DNA from: Desulfobacteraceae bacterium
GTDB taxonomy: Bacteria > Desulfobacterota > Desulfobacteria > Desulfobacterales > RPRI01
Assembly (NCBI GenBank): GCA_003818505.1
Contig: RPRI01000027.1
Location: forward strand, 1 to 55,667
Direction: 5' to 3'
DNA length: 55,667 bases
Shown: positions 1 to 7,707 of the stretch, in pieces
How the letters are laid out: each line of letters opens with the position of its first letter
How positions within the stretch are numbered: the first letter of the stretch is position 1
The notes under the pieces: generated by a model
Told to the model about the DNA's origin: nothing
The model's input: the letters and a program-made list of their open reading frames with translations, nothing else
Database searches by the model: none
Program-made: the position numbers and the translations under genes

Positions 1-140
1 TCATTTCAAAACCTCGGATCAGGTTTGAGAGCAAGGCGCAAGCCGATGAAAAAGCGCAGCATACACGGTAGTATGTGAGCATTTTGAAGAGGTTTGCAAC
101 ACAGCTATCAGACCTCAGGCGGGGTTTTGAAACGACTTCT
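1..140. repeat. Dispersed inverted-repeat element, family 2, copy 1
   Basis: This stretch matches, in reverse complement, the element at 14528-14672. The shared interior describes a conserved order of short blocks (GAGCAAGGCGCAAGC, AGCATACACG, AGCATTTTGAAGAGG, GTTGCAACACAGC-like). The two ends are related inverted repeats (CATTTCAAAACCTCGG at the left, CGGGGTTTTGAAACG at the right). No protein is encoded, and the size and ends suggest a non-autonomous miniature element. It may be cut by the window edge. A short block after it (TGACGAACTCGTTGGAAGTC) recurs at 33365-33384. Confidence 0.7.
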
Positions 141-289
141 TGACGAACTCGTTGGAAGTCTGAATATGCTCTCTTAGCCCCGATAAACGGGACTCTTTTT
201 ACTACCCCATTGAGGGGTGTAAGCTTTTTGGGAGCGCAATATTTATCACGAAGGCACGGATCCACCTCAGGCCCGAAGGACAAAAAAAT

Positions 290-1213
290 ATGCCAGTTAT
301 AAAAATCGACCCGGTTTTTCCATATTTTAAAAGACTCTCTTTTATTCTCCTGATTCTCGTCATCAGCTCCTGCTCCGAGAAAAAATCCGCTCACATGACC
401 TTCTCGGGAATAATGGATACAGATATAACACGTGTAAGCTCCCAGGCGAACGGCATCATAAAGGAACTCAATTTTGCAGAGGGAATTGAAGTGCAGGAAG
501 GCCAGGTATTGGCGGGCATAGAAACGGAAAGCCTCGGGTACCAGCTCGAGCAGAACCGGTCGACGATTGAAGAGCTGGACAATCAATACAAAGCCACCCA
601 TTCGCAACTTGAAACGGCAAAAATTGAGAAAGAGAATATCGGCATAAAATACGATCGTTTTTTATCCCTTCTTAAGTCAAAAGCGATATCACAGCAGAAT
701 GTCGACGATCTCAAAACCCAGCTCGATGCCGCAAATGAAAGGATCAAGTCCATTCAGGCTTCGCTGGATGTAGTCATAAGCAAAAGAAAACAGGTTGAAT
801 CTGGGGCAAAGCTTATTAAAAAGCAGGTCAAGGACGCTTCAATAACCTCCCCTGTTTCAGGAAGGGTGCTCGTGCGTTATGCGGAAAAGGGAGAGTTACT
901 TGCGGCAGGCAGCCCGGTATGTGATATTGCCGATCTTTCCCTGCTCTGGACAAAGATATATATCGAAGAAAGGAGCCTGCCCTTTATTAAACTAGGTCAG
1001 AATGTAAGTGTAAAGATTGACGGAATTGATGATAAAACACTTGAAGGCCGGGTATCCTGGATTTCCGACAAATCGGAATTTACCCCGAAAACAATACTGA
1101 CCGAAGAGACAAAAGCCTCTCTGGTTTTTTCAGCGAAAATAATTGTACCGAATAATAACGGCATCTTGAAAATCGGTATGCCTGTGTCTGTTATTGTTAA
1201 GCGGCAGATATGA
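290..1213 (+). CDS. HlyD/YbhG-type membrane fusion lipoprotein of an ABC efflux pump
   Basis: Periplasmic adaptor that would link the inner-membrane ABC permeases to an outer-membrane channel. The N-terminus has a hydrophobic signal ending in a lipobox (I25-S-S-C28), so it is probably a lipoprotein. It is followed by a lipoyl/barrel-sandwich half (about 40-65), a long alpha-helical hairpin (about 70-165, rich in K, E and Q), the returning lipoyl half with the typical ITSPVSGRVL stretch, and a beta-barrel domain. The start has an AAGGA site 9 bases upstream. The stop overlaps the next gene by four bases (ATGA), so translation is coupled. Gene order matches the E. coli ybhGFSR type. No TolC-like gene lies nearby. 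The substrate is unknown; drugs or other amphiphiles are usual for the family. Confidence 0.88.
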   Translation: MPVIKIDPVFPYFKRLSFILLILVISSCSEKKSAHMTFSGIMDTDITRVSSQANGIIKELNFAEGIEVQEGQVLAGIETESLGYQLEQNRSTIEELDNQYKATHSQLETAKIEKENIGIKYDRFLSLLKSKAISQQNVDDLKTQLDAANERIKSIQASLDVVISKRKQVESGAKLIKKQVKDASITSPVSGRVLVRYAEKGELLAAGSPVCDIADLSLLWTKIYIEERSLPFIKLGQNVSVKIDGIDDKTLEGRVSWISDKSEFTPKTILTEETKASLVFSAKIIVPNNNGILKIGMPVSVIVKRQI

Positions 1214-2133
1214 TGCTTCCCATAATCAGCATTAAAAACTTTTCAAAATCGTTCGGCGGAACAAAAGCCGTGGAGAACCTTGACCTTGATGTCGAAAGAG
1301 GCGAACTGTTCGGACTGATAGGCCCGGACGGAGCGGGAAAAACTACAACCATAAGAACTCTTGTAACGCTCATTCCCCCTGATTCGGGAGAAATTTCAGT
1401 AAACAATTTTAATGTAAAAAAGGACATCAGGAAAATAAGAAGCATAACCGGCTATATGCCGCAAAGATTCTCTTTGTATCCTGATCTCTCGGTCAATCAG
1501 AACCTTGTCTTTTTCGCCAATCTCTTTGCCGTTCCAAAAAAGGAAATAGCGGAACGGAAAAAAAGGCTCTTTAAGTTCAGCAACCTGGAGCCTTTTGCCG
1601 GCAGGCTTGCGGGGCAGCTCTCCGGTGGAATGAAACAGAAGCTTGCCCTCTCCTGCACTCTCATTCATAATCCCGTTGTTCTTATTCTTGATGAGCCGAC
1701 AACCGGTGTCGACCCCGTTTCCAGAAATGAATTCTGGACCATTCTTAAGGAATTAAAGAAGGAAGGAGTCACTATTCTGGTGTCGACTCCATACATGGAT
1801 GAAGCAATAAAGTGCGATCGCATTGCAATCATGCATGAAGGCGTGGTCCTTGCCGGCGGAAAGCCTGAAACAATGACGGCTTCATTTAAAAAGCATATTT
1901 ACAAGCTCACGGGACGGGATTTGATCGGACACATAAATTCGATAGCCCTGATTCCGGGGATTCTCTCGGTTCAATCGTTTGGCGACAGCCTTCACCTCAC
2001 TCTCGCGGATAGTAAGAATAAGGACGTACTAAGTGAAAAAATAGAAAATATTCTCGGCCGCAGTTTTCAAATGGAACCCGTCGATCCGTCGCTTGAAGAT
2101 TTATTTATCGCTCTTATTGAAGGTAAAAGCTGA
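1210..2133 (+). CDS. ABC transporter ATP-binding protein 1 (YbhF N-half type)
   Basis: First of two separate ATPases that correspond to the two halves of YbhF. Visible motifs are Walker A GPDGAGKT (38-45), Q-loop Q85, a good signature LSGGMKQ (137-143) and Walker B LILDEP (158-163). The H-loop histidine is replaced by proline (P194, in VSTPYMDEA), so its own ATP site should hydrolyse poorly. The C-terminal ~90 residues are the extra domain found in ABC-2 drug/polysaccharide-type ATPases. It overlaps the adaptor gene by four bases and is followed two bases later by the second ATPase, so the two are likely made together as a heterodimer. Length (307 aa) is normal. Confidence 0.9.
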   Translation: MMLPIISIKNFSKSFGGTKAVENLDLDVERGELFGLIGPDGAGKTTTIRTLVTLIPPDSGEISVNNFNVKKDIRKIRSITGYMPQRFSLYPDLSVNQNLVFFANLFAVPKKEIAERKKRLFKFSNLEPFAGRLAGQLSGGMKQKLALSCTLIHNPVVLILDEPTTGVDPVSRNEFWTILKELKKEGVTILVSTPYMDEAIKCDRIAIMHEGVVLAGGKPETMTASFKKHIYKLTGRDLIGHINSIALIPGILSVQSFGDSLHLTLADSKNKDVLSEKIENILGRSFQMEPVDPSLEDLFIALIEGKS

Positions 2134-2135
2134 AA

Positions 2136-2867
2136 ATGGAAACCGGGATAGCAGTCAGCGCGTCAAAATTGAGCCGTCACTTCGGCGCTTTCAAGGCTGT
2201 TGATGAAATATCTTTTGAAGTGAAAAAAGGGGAGATATTCGGCTTCCTCGGAGCAAACGGGGCGGGGAAAACAACAGCCATAAAAATGCTTTGCGGTCTT
2301 TTGAAGCCTACTTCCGGAGAAGCGACAGTCGCAGGTTTCAGTATCAATTCCGAAACTGCCAAAATAAAAGAAAATATCGGCTACATGAGCCAGAAATTTT
2401 CCCTTTATGACGATCTGACCGTTAAAGAAAATATAGAATTTTACGGCGGGATATACGGCCTGTCGAGGGAGGAAATCGCAAACAAAACAAGCCTGCTTCT
2501 TTCCGAGCTCAACCTTGAGGATATGAAGAATTCGCTCACTAAAGCCCTCCCCCTTGGATGGAAACAGCGCCTTGCTTTAAGCGCTTCTCTGCTCCATGAT
2601 CCTCCGATTATTTTTCTCGATGAGCCGACCGGGGGAGTAGATCCGATTTCACGACGCAATTTCTGGAGGATTATATATGAAATAGCGGCTCTGGGAAAAA
2701 CCGTGTTTGTGACGACCCATTACATGGATGAAGCCGAATACTGCAACAGGGTCTCTATCATGCATAAGGGCAAAATAATCGAGCTCGGAAATCCGACAGG
2801 TCTTAAGCAAAAATACAACAAAACAACAATGCAGGATATTTTTATAAAGATTATCGGCCAAAATTGA
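2136..2867 (+). CDS. ABC transporter ATP-binding protein 2 (YbhF C-half type)
   Basis: Second ATPase of the exporter, 243 aa. Walker A is GANGAGKT (39-46), the Q-loop is Q86, Walker B is IIFLDEP (158-164) and the H-loop H195 is present. The signature motif LSGGQ is replaced by LPLGWKQ (138-144), a variant I recall from the C-terminal half of YbhF/RbbA-type proteins. Combined with the missing H-loop of ATPase 1, both defects fall in the same composite nucleotide site. The other site (Walker A/H-loop of this protein with LSGGM of ATPase 1) is intact. It is followed by a repeat element and then the two permease genes. Confidence 0.9.
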   Translation: METGIAVSASKLSRHFGAFKAVDEISFEVKKGEIFGFLGANGAGKTTAIKMLCGLLKPTSGEATVAGFSINSETAKIKENIGYMSQKFSLYDDLTVKENIEFYGGIYGLSREEIANKTSLLLSELNLEDMKNSLTKALPLGWKQRLALSASLLHDPPIIFLDEPTGGVDPISRRNFWRIIYEIAALGKTVFVTTHYMDEAEYCNRVSIMHKGKIIELGNPTGLKQKYNKTTMQDIFIKIIGQN

Positions 2868-2892
2868 TGGCTTATACAAACTTATAAATCAT

Positions 2893-3018
2893 ACGGCAAA
2901 GTAAAAAGCTCATTATGCAAGGCGTCGCGAATCTTGAGGAATGAAGCGTACATGTTAGTACGCTGCAATGACGAAAGATGAAGCGCAACACCGCAGAATG
3001 ACTTTTTACGAAGCCGTC
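2893..3018. repeat. Family 1 inverted-repeat element (126 bp), inside the ABC operon
   Basis: Nearly the same sequence and length as the copies at 35878-36003 and 46474-46599. Ends are ACGGCAAAGTAAAAAGCTC on the left and GACTTTTTACGAAGCCGTC on the right, an imperfect terminal inverted repeat. A central small palindrome surrounds GTACGC. It sits between ATPase 2 and permease 1, so the operon mRNA would carry it as a hairpin. One of its reading frames runs into the permease gene and creates a false N-terminal extension. Confidence 0.85.
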
Positions 3019-3027
3019 GGAATTAAG

Positions 3028-4134
3028 ATGAAGTTAAGAAGAATAATAAGCATAATCATCAAAGAATATACCCACATTTTCCGGGACTGGCGATCACTTC
3101 TTATCATTATCCTGATGCCGGTTCTCATGATAATTCTTTACGGTTATGCCATCACGCTCGATATGAAAAACCTGACCTTCGCCGTAATTGATGATGCCAA
3201 AACTCCGGAAAGCAGGGAACTGATACGAGGTTTTACCGAAAGCCGTTTCTTTATACTCAAATATACGGATATAAAGCGCAATGAGATAGAATCATTGTTT
3301 AAAAAACGTTATATTCAGATGGCGCTTGTTATCCCGGAAGATTTTTCGGAAAGTCTTGCTTCAAAACGCATCACAAAAGTCCAGCTTATAGTCGATGCAG
3401 CCGATTCGAACGTCGGAACATTTATAAACAATTACAGCAACAGAGTAGCACAGCTGTTTAACGAAAAGATGAACCGCCGGTCTCCCGGCATACTGGGACT
3501 TGAACCAAGAATTCTTTACAACCCAGACATGAAGAGCGCAAATTTTTTTGTCCCGGGCCTTGTCGCCCTTATCCTTCTTCTTATATGCTCTCTTCTGACA
3601 TCTATTACCATAACCCGCGAGAAGGAAACAGGAACCCTCGAACAGATACTTGTTTCTCCGGTTCACCCGATAGAAATAGTGGTGGGAAAAGTAATTCCGT
3701 ACATCACCCTTGGTTTTTTCAATGGAGTAGTCATCATTCTTTTTGCCCGGCTCCTTTTCAAAGTGCCCATCAACGGAAGCCTGTCGATGATTGCCGGGCT
3801 TTCGCTGATTTACATATTTGTAGCCTTGAGTTTCGGGCTGATGATTTCGGCGATCGCAAAAACGCAGCAGATAGCAATGCTCGGGACACTCATGGCAACC
3901 GTTCTTCCCACAATAATGCTGAGCGGCTTTATTTTCCCGGTGGCAAGCATGCCCCTGCCGCTTCAATACATATCAAAAGCGGTGCCTGCCACCTATTTTC
4001 TTATAATCATCCGAGGCATAATGCTCAAGGGAATCGGACTTGCCGAGCTGTGGCAGCATGCAGCCGCCTTATCTGGAATAGGGATATTAATGCTCTCAAT
4101 TGCAATTATGCGGTTTAAAGTGACCCTGGAGTAA
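3028..4134 (+). CDS. ABC-2 type permease 1 (YbhS/YbhR-like)
   Basis: Inner-membrane permease, 368 aa from the chosen start (MKLRRIISII). Topology is typical of the family: one N-terminal membrane segment (about 20-45), a large extracytoplasmic loop of about 150 residues, and five to six membrane segments in the C-terminal half. ITREKETGTLEQILVSP is the conserved cytoplasmic motif of ABC-2 exporters. An upstream in-frame ATG at 2968 would add 20 residues, but those are translated from the repeat element and similar residues occur at other copies, so the start at 3028 is preferred. It pairs with permease 2, eight bases downstream. Confidence 0.88.
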   Translation: MKLRRIISIIIKEYTHIFRDWRSLLIIILMPVLMIILYGYAITLDMKNLTFAVIDDAKTPESRELIRGFTESRFFILKYTDIKRNEIESLFKKRYIQMALVIPEDFSESLASKRITKVQLIVDAADSNVGTFINNYSNRVAQLFNEKMNRRSPGILGLEPRILYNPDMKSANFFVPGLVALILLLICSLLTSITITREKETGTLEQILVSPVHPIEIVVGKVIPYITLGFFNGVVIILFARLLFKVPINGSLSMIAGLSLIYIFVALSFGLMISAIAKTQQIAMLGTLMATVLPTIMLSGFIFPVASMPLPLQYISKAVPATYFLIIIRGIMLKGIGLAELWQHAAALSGIGILMLSIAIMRFKVTLE

Positions 4135-4141
4135 CCTAAGG

Positions 4142-5266
4142 ATGCGTCAGATATTTTATCTCGTGCAGAAAGAATTCAGGCAGATTTTCCGGGACTTCTC
4201 CATGGTCAGAATCCTGTTCGTAGTCCCCCTCATTCAAATATTTATTTTAGGCAATGCCATAACGACAGATGTAAAAAATATAAAAGTCATTTTTCAGGAT
4301 CAGGATAAAACTCCGTACAGCAGGGAATTTATCAGCCGGTTTGTTCATTCGCAATATTTCATAATCACAGGCTTTGAAGAGGATTACATTAGGCTTTCAT
4401 CTTACCTTGATTCAGGGAAGGCAAATCTTGCCATAGTGATTCCCATGCATTTCCAGCGTGACATTGTTCTTCAAAAAAAACCGGACATCCAGCTTCTCGT
4501 TGACGGGGTGGACGGAAATTCTGCCGGAGTATCGCTCGGATATATTACTGACATAGTGCAGCAATACCAGGAAAGGCTCATGGAACATTCGCCTGAGTTA
4601 AGCCTTCAGGTTAAAAATATACGCAGGGTTGAAACGGAACCGAGATTCTGGTTCAACCCGAATCTCGAAAGCAAGCTCTACATAGTGCCCGGAATAATCG
4701 CTCTTATTCTTCTAATAATAACCCTTTTTCTTACCAGTATGGGCATCGTGCGTGAAAAGGAAATCGGAACACTGGAACAGCTCATGGTAACTCCGATAAG
4801 GTCATACCAGCTTGTTATAGGAAAGATTATACCTTTCAGTATCCTCGGCATTCTGGAGATAATGATTTCAATGGGATTCGTCTATCTTATTTTCGGGATA
4901 GGAGTAAAAGGCAGCCTGCTTCTTCTCCTTTTTGAATCTTCACTTTTTATCATTTCCACACTCGGACTAGGCATTTTTATTTCAACCATATCGGATACCC
5001 AGCAGCAGGCCCTCTTTGTCGCCTGGTTTTTCATGATATTTGCAATCCTTCTTTCGGGTTTTTTTATCCCCATCGCCAACATGCCTCCTGTAATTCAGAA
5101 TATAACACGCCTTAATCCGCTGCGGTATTTTATCGTCATATTGAGGGAAATATATCTTAAAGGAACCTCGATAAGAGATCTTATCCCCGAAACCCTGGCA
5201 ATGGTTACATTCGGTATCTTCCTTTTCCTTGCCGCAGTAATCCGATTCAAAAAAAAATTAGGGTGA
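4142..5266 (+). CDS. ABC-2 type permease 2 (YbhR/YbhS-like)
   Basis: Second permease, 374 aa, homologous to the preceding one: N-terminal membrane anchor, long periplasmic loop, then the IVREKEIGTLEQLMVTP motif and five hydrophobic segments at the C-terminus. The pair would form the heterodimeric membrane channel driven by the two ATPases. It is the last gene of the five-gene operon. It ends in FKKKLG and is followed by 340 bp without a gene. Confidence 0.88.
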   Translation: MRQIFYLVQKEFRQIFRDFSMVRILFVVPLIQIFILGNAITTDVKNIKVIFQDQDKTPYSREFISRFVHSQYFIITGFEEDYIRLSSYLDSGKANLAIVIPMHFQRDIVLQKKPDIQLLVDGVDGNSAGVSLGYITDIVQQYQERLMEHSPELSLQVKNIRRVETEPRFWFNPNLESKLYIVPGIIALILLIITLFLTSMGIVREKEIGTLEQLMVTPIRSYQLVIGKIIPFSILGILEIMISMGFVYLIFGIGVKGSLLLLLFESSLFIISTLGLGIFISTISDTQQQALFVAWFFMIFAILLSGFFIPIANMPPVIQNITRLNPLRYFIVILREIYLKGTSIRDLIPETLAMVTFGIFLFLAAVIRFKKKLG

Positions 5267-5606
5267 TGAAGGCGCAAGAGGTATTTCTGAATTCGGGGTT
5301 ATTTACCTCTACCCATTTACAATGTAATTGCCTCGCTTGTAAGGCACACAGATATTCCCTGCAAATATATGTGTAATTCCAATTGGTTTAAGTATATAGA
5401 TTGTTACAGCAGAAATTAATAAATAATTGTCAACAGGCTATGAACTCAAACGTGTTATTCGATTTGGCTTAATCCGAAATATCATCATTGCTTGATGTTT
5501 CAAAAAGTGGTGACAAAAGGTACGGATTTGAGTATCGTGAAGTCATGAAACCTTTTTGTTTTGTCGCTCATGTCTTTAAATCGGCCTGAAGGAAAATGCA
5601 CAGGAG
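5267..5606. other. Intergenic stretch before the MFS gene
   Basis: AT-rich region without a convincing gene on either strand. No strong terminator hairpin with a T tract was found. Just before the MFS start lies a tiny open frame (ATG at 5596, five codons with stop) preceded by AAGGA. Its stop overlaps the MFS ATG as ATGA, which could couple translation of the transporter. Confidence 0.5.
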
Positions 5607-6830
5607 ATGAAGAAACAACTATGGCGTGACAGTTGGCTGATGGCAATCTGCATTGGCCGGATATTCATGTATATGAACTACATGGTTTATGCCGCGTGTC
5701 TGCCGATCTTAAAGAGCGAATGGGAGATGTCGGCAACTCAGGCCGGCTCGATTGCGTCCGGATTCATGATAGGTTACTCTGTGTCGCTTGCTGTCGCATC
5801 CTGGCTGTCGGATCATTTCGGCGCCCGTCGGATATTCGTACTGTCGACGATCACCGGCATGGCCACCGCCCTCGTGTTCGGTTTCTTTGCACGCGACTAT
5901 CTCACGACATTGCTTCTCTATTCTTTGCTCGGCATCGCCCAGGGCGGCATCTATACTCCCGGCATAGTTTTAATGGCCGAGAGGTATCCGGTCGCTTGCC
6001 GTGGCGGCGCGGTCGGCTGGTTTATCGCGAGCACATCGCTGGGTTATGCATGCTCCCTGGTCGTTTCGGGAATCCTGGTCGCGGTAGGGGGTCATGTGCT
6101 CGCCTTCATAGGCACCGGTATTCTGCCGTCCGCTGGGGCTTTGATCTTATGGATCGCTCTCAGGAGTACGCCGAATATCATTCACGACCGCAGCAACGGA
6201 TTAAACTTCATGGCCGTTCTTAGGAACGAACGGAATGTCAGGTCCCTGATGGCAGGTTACACCTGTCATTGCTGGGAGCTGCTCGGCATGTGGGCATGGA
6301 CTCCCGCTTTTCTCGCGGCAAGTCTTGCTTTATCCGGTGCAGCCTCGATCCAGTCCGCAGAGATTGCCGCCTATTGCGTGGCCGCCATGCACATTGTCGG
6401 CGCCGTAGCTTCATCCACCATGGGGCATTTGTCGGATCTTCTGGGGCGGCGAGCCGTTTTAACCGGACTCGGCGCAGCCGGAGCAATTCTTTCCCTGATC
6501 TTCGGCTGGCTGGTCGCCGCGCCTCTGCCGATCCTGGTTGGACTGATGCTTATTTACGGATTTGTGGCGATCGGTGATTCCCCGGTGCTTTCGGCTGCAA
6601 TTACCGAAGTTGTTGCGCCCAATCGACTCGGGTCAGTACTGGCGGTACGTTCCCTTCTCGGGTTCGGCGCAGGCGCTATTGCACCGATGGCTTTCGGAGC
6701 AGTGCTTGATTACCTGCGCGTAGGCGATAGTGCTGCGTCGACATGGGGTCCAGCTTTTATGGTTTTCGCAATCGGGGGGTTTGGGGCTACCTGGTTTGCC
6801 TTGCGCTTACGAATGTCAGATAAAAAGTAG
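5607..6830 (+). CDS. Major facilitator superfamily transporter
   Basis: Twelve-segment MFS permease of 407 aa, the usual length. The loop between segments 2 and 3 has the motif A version SDHFGARR (about 64-71), and the second half repeats it as GHLSDLLGRR. The N-terminus (GRIFMYMNYMVYAACLPILK) resembles cyanate/nitrate-like and other CynX/MFS members, but the substrate cannot be told. The gene is richer in G and C than its neighbours, consistent with transfer from another lineage. It stands alone. The region after it carries only short repeats of GCGCACAGA. The start has AGGAG directly adjacent to the ATG, so initiation may rely on coupling to the small upstream frame. Confidence 0.85.
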   Translation: MKKQLWRDSWLMAICIGRIFMYMNYMVYAACLPILKSEWEMSATQAGSIASGFMIGYSVSLAVASWLSDHFGARRIFVLSTITGMATALVFGFFARDYLTTLLLYSLLGIAQGGIYTPGIVLMAERYPVACRGGAVGWFIASTSLGYACSLVVSGILVAVGGHVLAFIGTGILPSAGALILWIALRSTPNIIHDRSNGLNFMAVLRNERNVRSLMAGYTCHCWELLGMWAWTPAFLAASLALSGAASIQSAEIAAYCVAAMHIVGAVASSTMGHLSDLLGRRAVLTGLGAAGAILSLIFGWLVAAPLPILVGLMLIYGFVAIGDSPVLSAAITEVVAPNRLGSVLAVRSLLGFGAGAIAPMAFGAVLDYLRVGDSAASTWGPAFMVFAIGGFGATWFALRLRMSDKK

Positions 6831-6985
6831 ATTTAACTTAATCACACAAAGCGCACAGAGCGCACAGATAAAATCGTAGTGTTATAAATCGGCCGTTCCC
6901 GCCACAACATAAAGTACCTGCTAAAACTTGACATGCAAGTTAATTAATGCGATACACAAAGACGTGAAAAGCAAATCCTTATTAT

Positions 6986-6994
6986 CTTATATAA
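6986..6994 (+). promoter_or_regulatory. Possible archaeal-type TATA box
   Basis: CTTATATAA lies centred about 25 bases upstream of the ATG at 7015, the spacing expected for an archaeal TATA box with a leaderless transcript. No ribosome binding site precedes that ATG. The same bases could also be chance AT-rich sequence, since a bacterial -10 is not excluded. Confidence 0.35.
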
Positions 6995-7014
6995 TTACAT
7001 TATCTAGTAGTAAC

Positions 7015-7695
7015 ATGGAAAACAAATACAACTCACAATTATATGACGAGATAGCACCGCAAGGAATGGGCGACATTTACAAGACAGCGATAACCACTTA
7101 TATCCCTAAAACTATAAGGACAGCAACTGCGGTCGGACTTGTTGCATTACTACCAACAATGCTTCTGGCATCAGGATGCAAACACGTCGGCGTCAAACCG
7201 GGCGAAATCAGCCAGGAAGAAGCTTTAAAGAACCTATCCGGTGAAAGCCAAGGCGGAGGCGGAGGGGGCGGCGGTGGCGGTTGCTTCACACCAAACACAC
7301 CAGTCCTAATGTCAGACGACAAAACCAAACCAATCAAGCAAATTCAAATAGGCGACGAAGTCAAGTCTTTCGATTTTGAGAAGAACAAGGCAACAACCAG
7401 CAAAGTCATCGCACTTTTCAAATTCAAAAAGACCGAACACCTAATCATCAACGGACTCGAAGTAACGAAAACTCACCCATTCTGTATAGGCAAAGGACTC
7501 TGGAAAGAAGCGGGAATGCTGAAAGTCGGGGATGTCCTAATCGGAGAAGGCAACTCTGAAATAAAAATAGAGAGAATAGAAAAAGTCCAAAAGGATGTAG
7601 CAGTCCATAACTTCACAGTAGACGGAACACATAACTACTTCGTCTCAAACGGAGAAAAGAATTTTCTGGTTCATAATAAGGGCGGAAGTAGCTAA
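7015..7695 (+). CDS. Lipoprotein-like protein with a C-terminal Hint (intein-like) domain
   Basis: 226 aa from the chosen start. A hydrophobic segment (about 38-54) ends in a lipobox-like LASGC55. A short linker and ten glycines (80-89) follow, and the Hint domain begins at C90. Splicing-type motifs are visible: block A CFTPNTPVLM with IGDEV, block B T151-K-T-H154, and block G ending in V-H-N221. The residue after N221 is lysine, not C, S or T, so cleavage rather than protein splicing is expected, as in bacterial-intein-like or hedgehog-type Hint domains. Only five residues (KGGSS) follow. An in-frame start at 6928 would add 29 residues but has no better signal. It converges with the next gene, 12 bp away. 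Similar Hint tails are common in DPANN archaea and CPR bacteria, so the origin may be foreign. Confidence 0.75.
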   Translation: MENKYNSQLYDEIAPQGMGDIYKTAITTYIPKTIRTATAVGLVALLPTMLLASGCKHVGVKPGEISQEEALKNLSGESQGGGGGGGGGGCFTPNTPVLMSDDKTKPIKQIQIGDEVKSFDFEKNKATTSKVIALFKFKKTEHLIINGLEVTKTHPFCIGKGLWKEAGMLKVGDVLIGEGNSEIKIERIEKVQKDVAVHNFTVDGTHNYFVSNGEKNFLVHNKGGSS

Positions 7696-7707
7696 TTATT
7701 TATTGCT

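Noticed and set aside
3361-3966. 201-residue minus-strand frame in permease 1
   Set aside because: Shadow of the permease gene with no family features.
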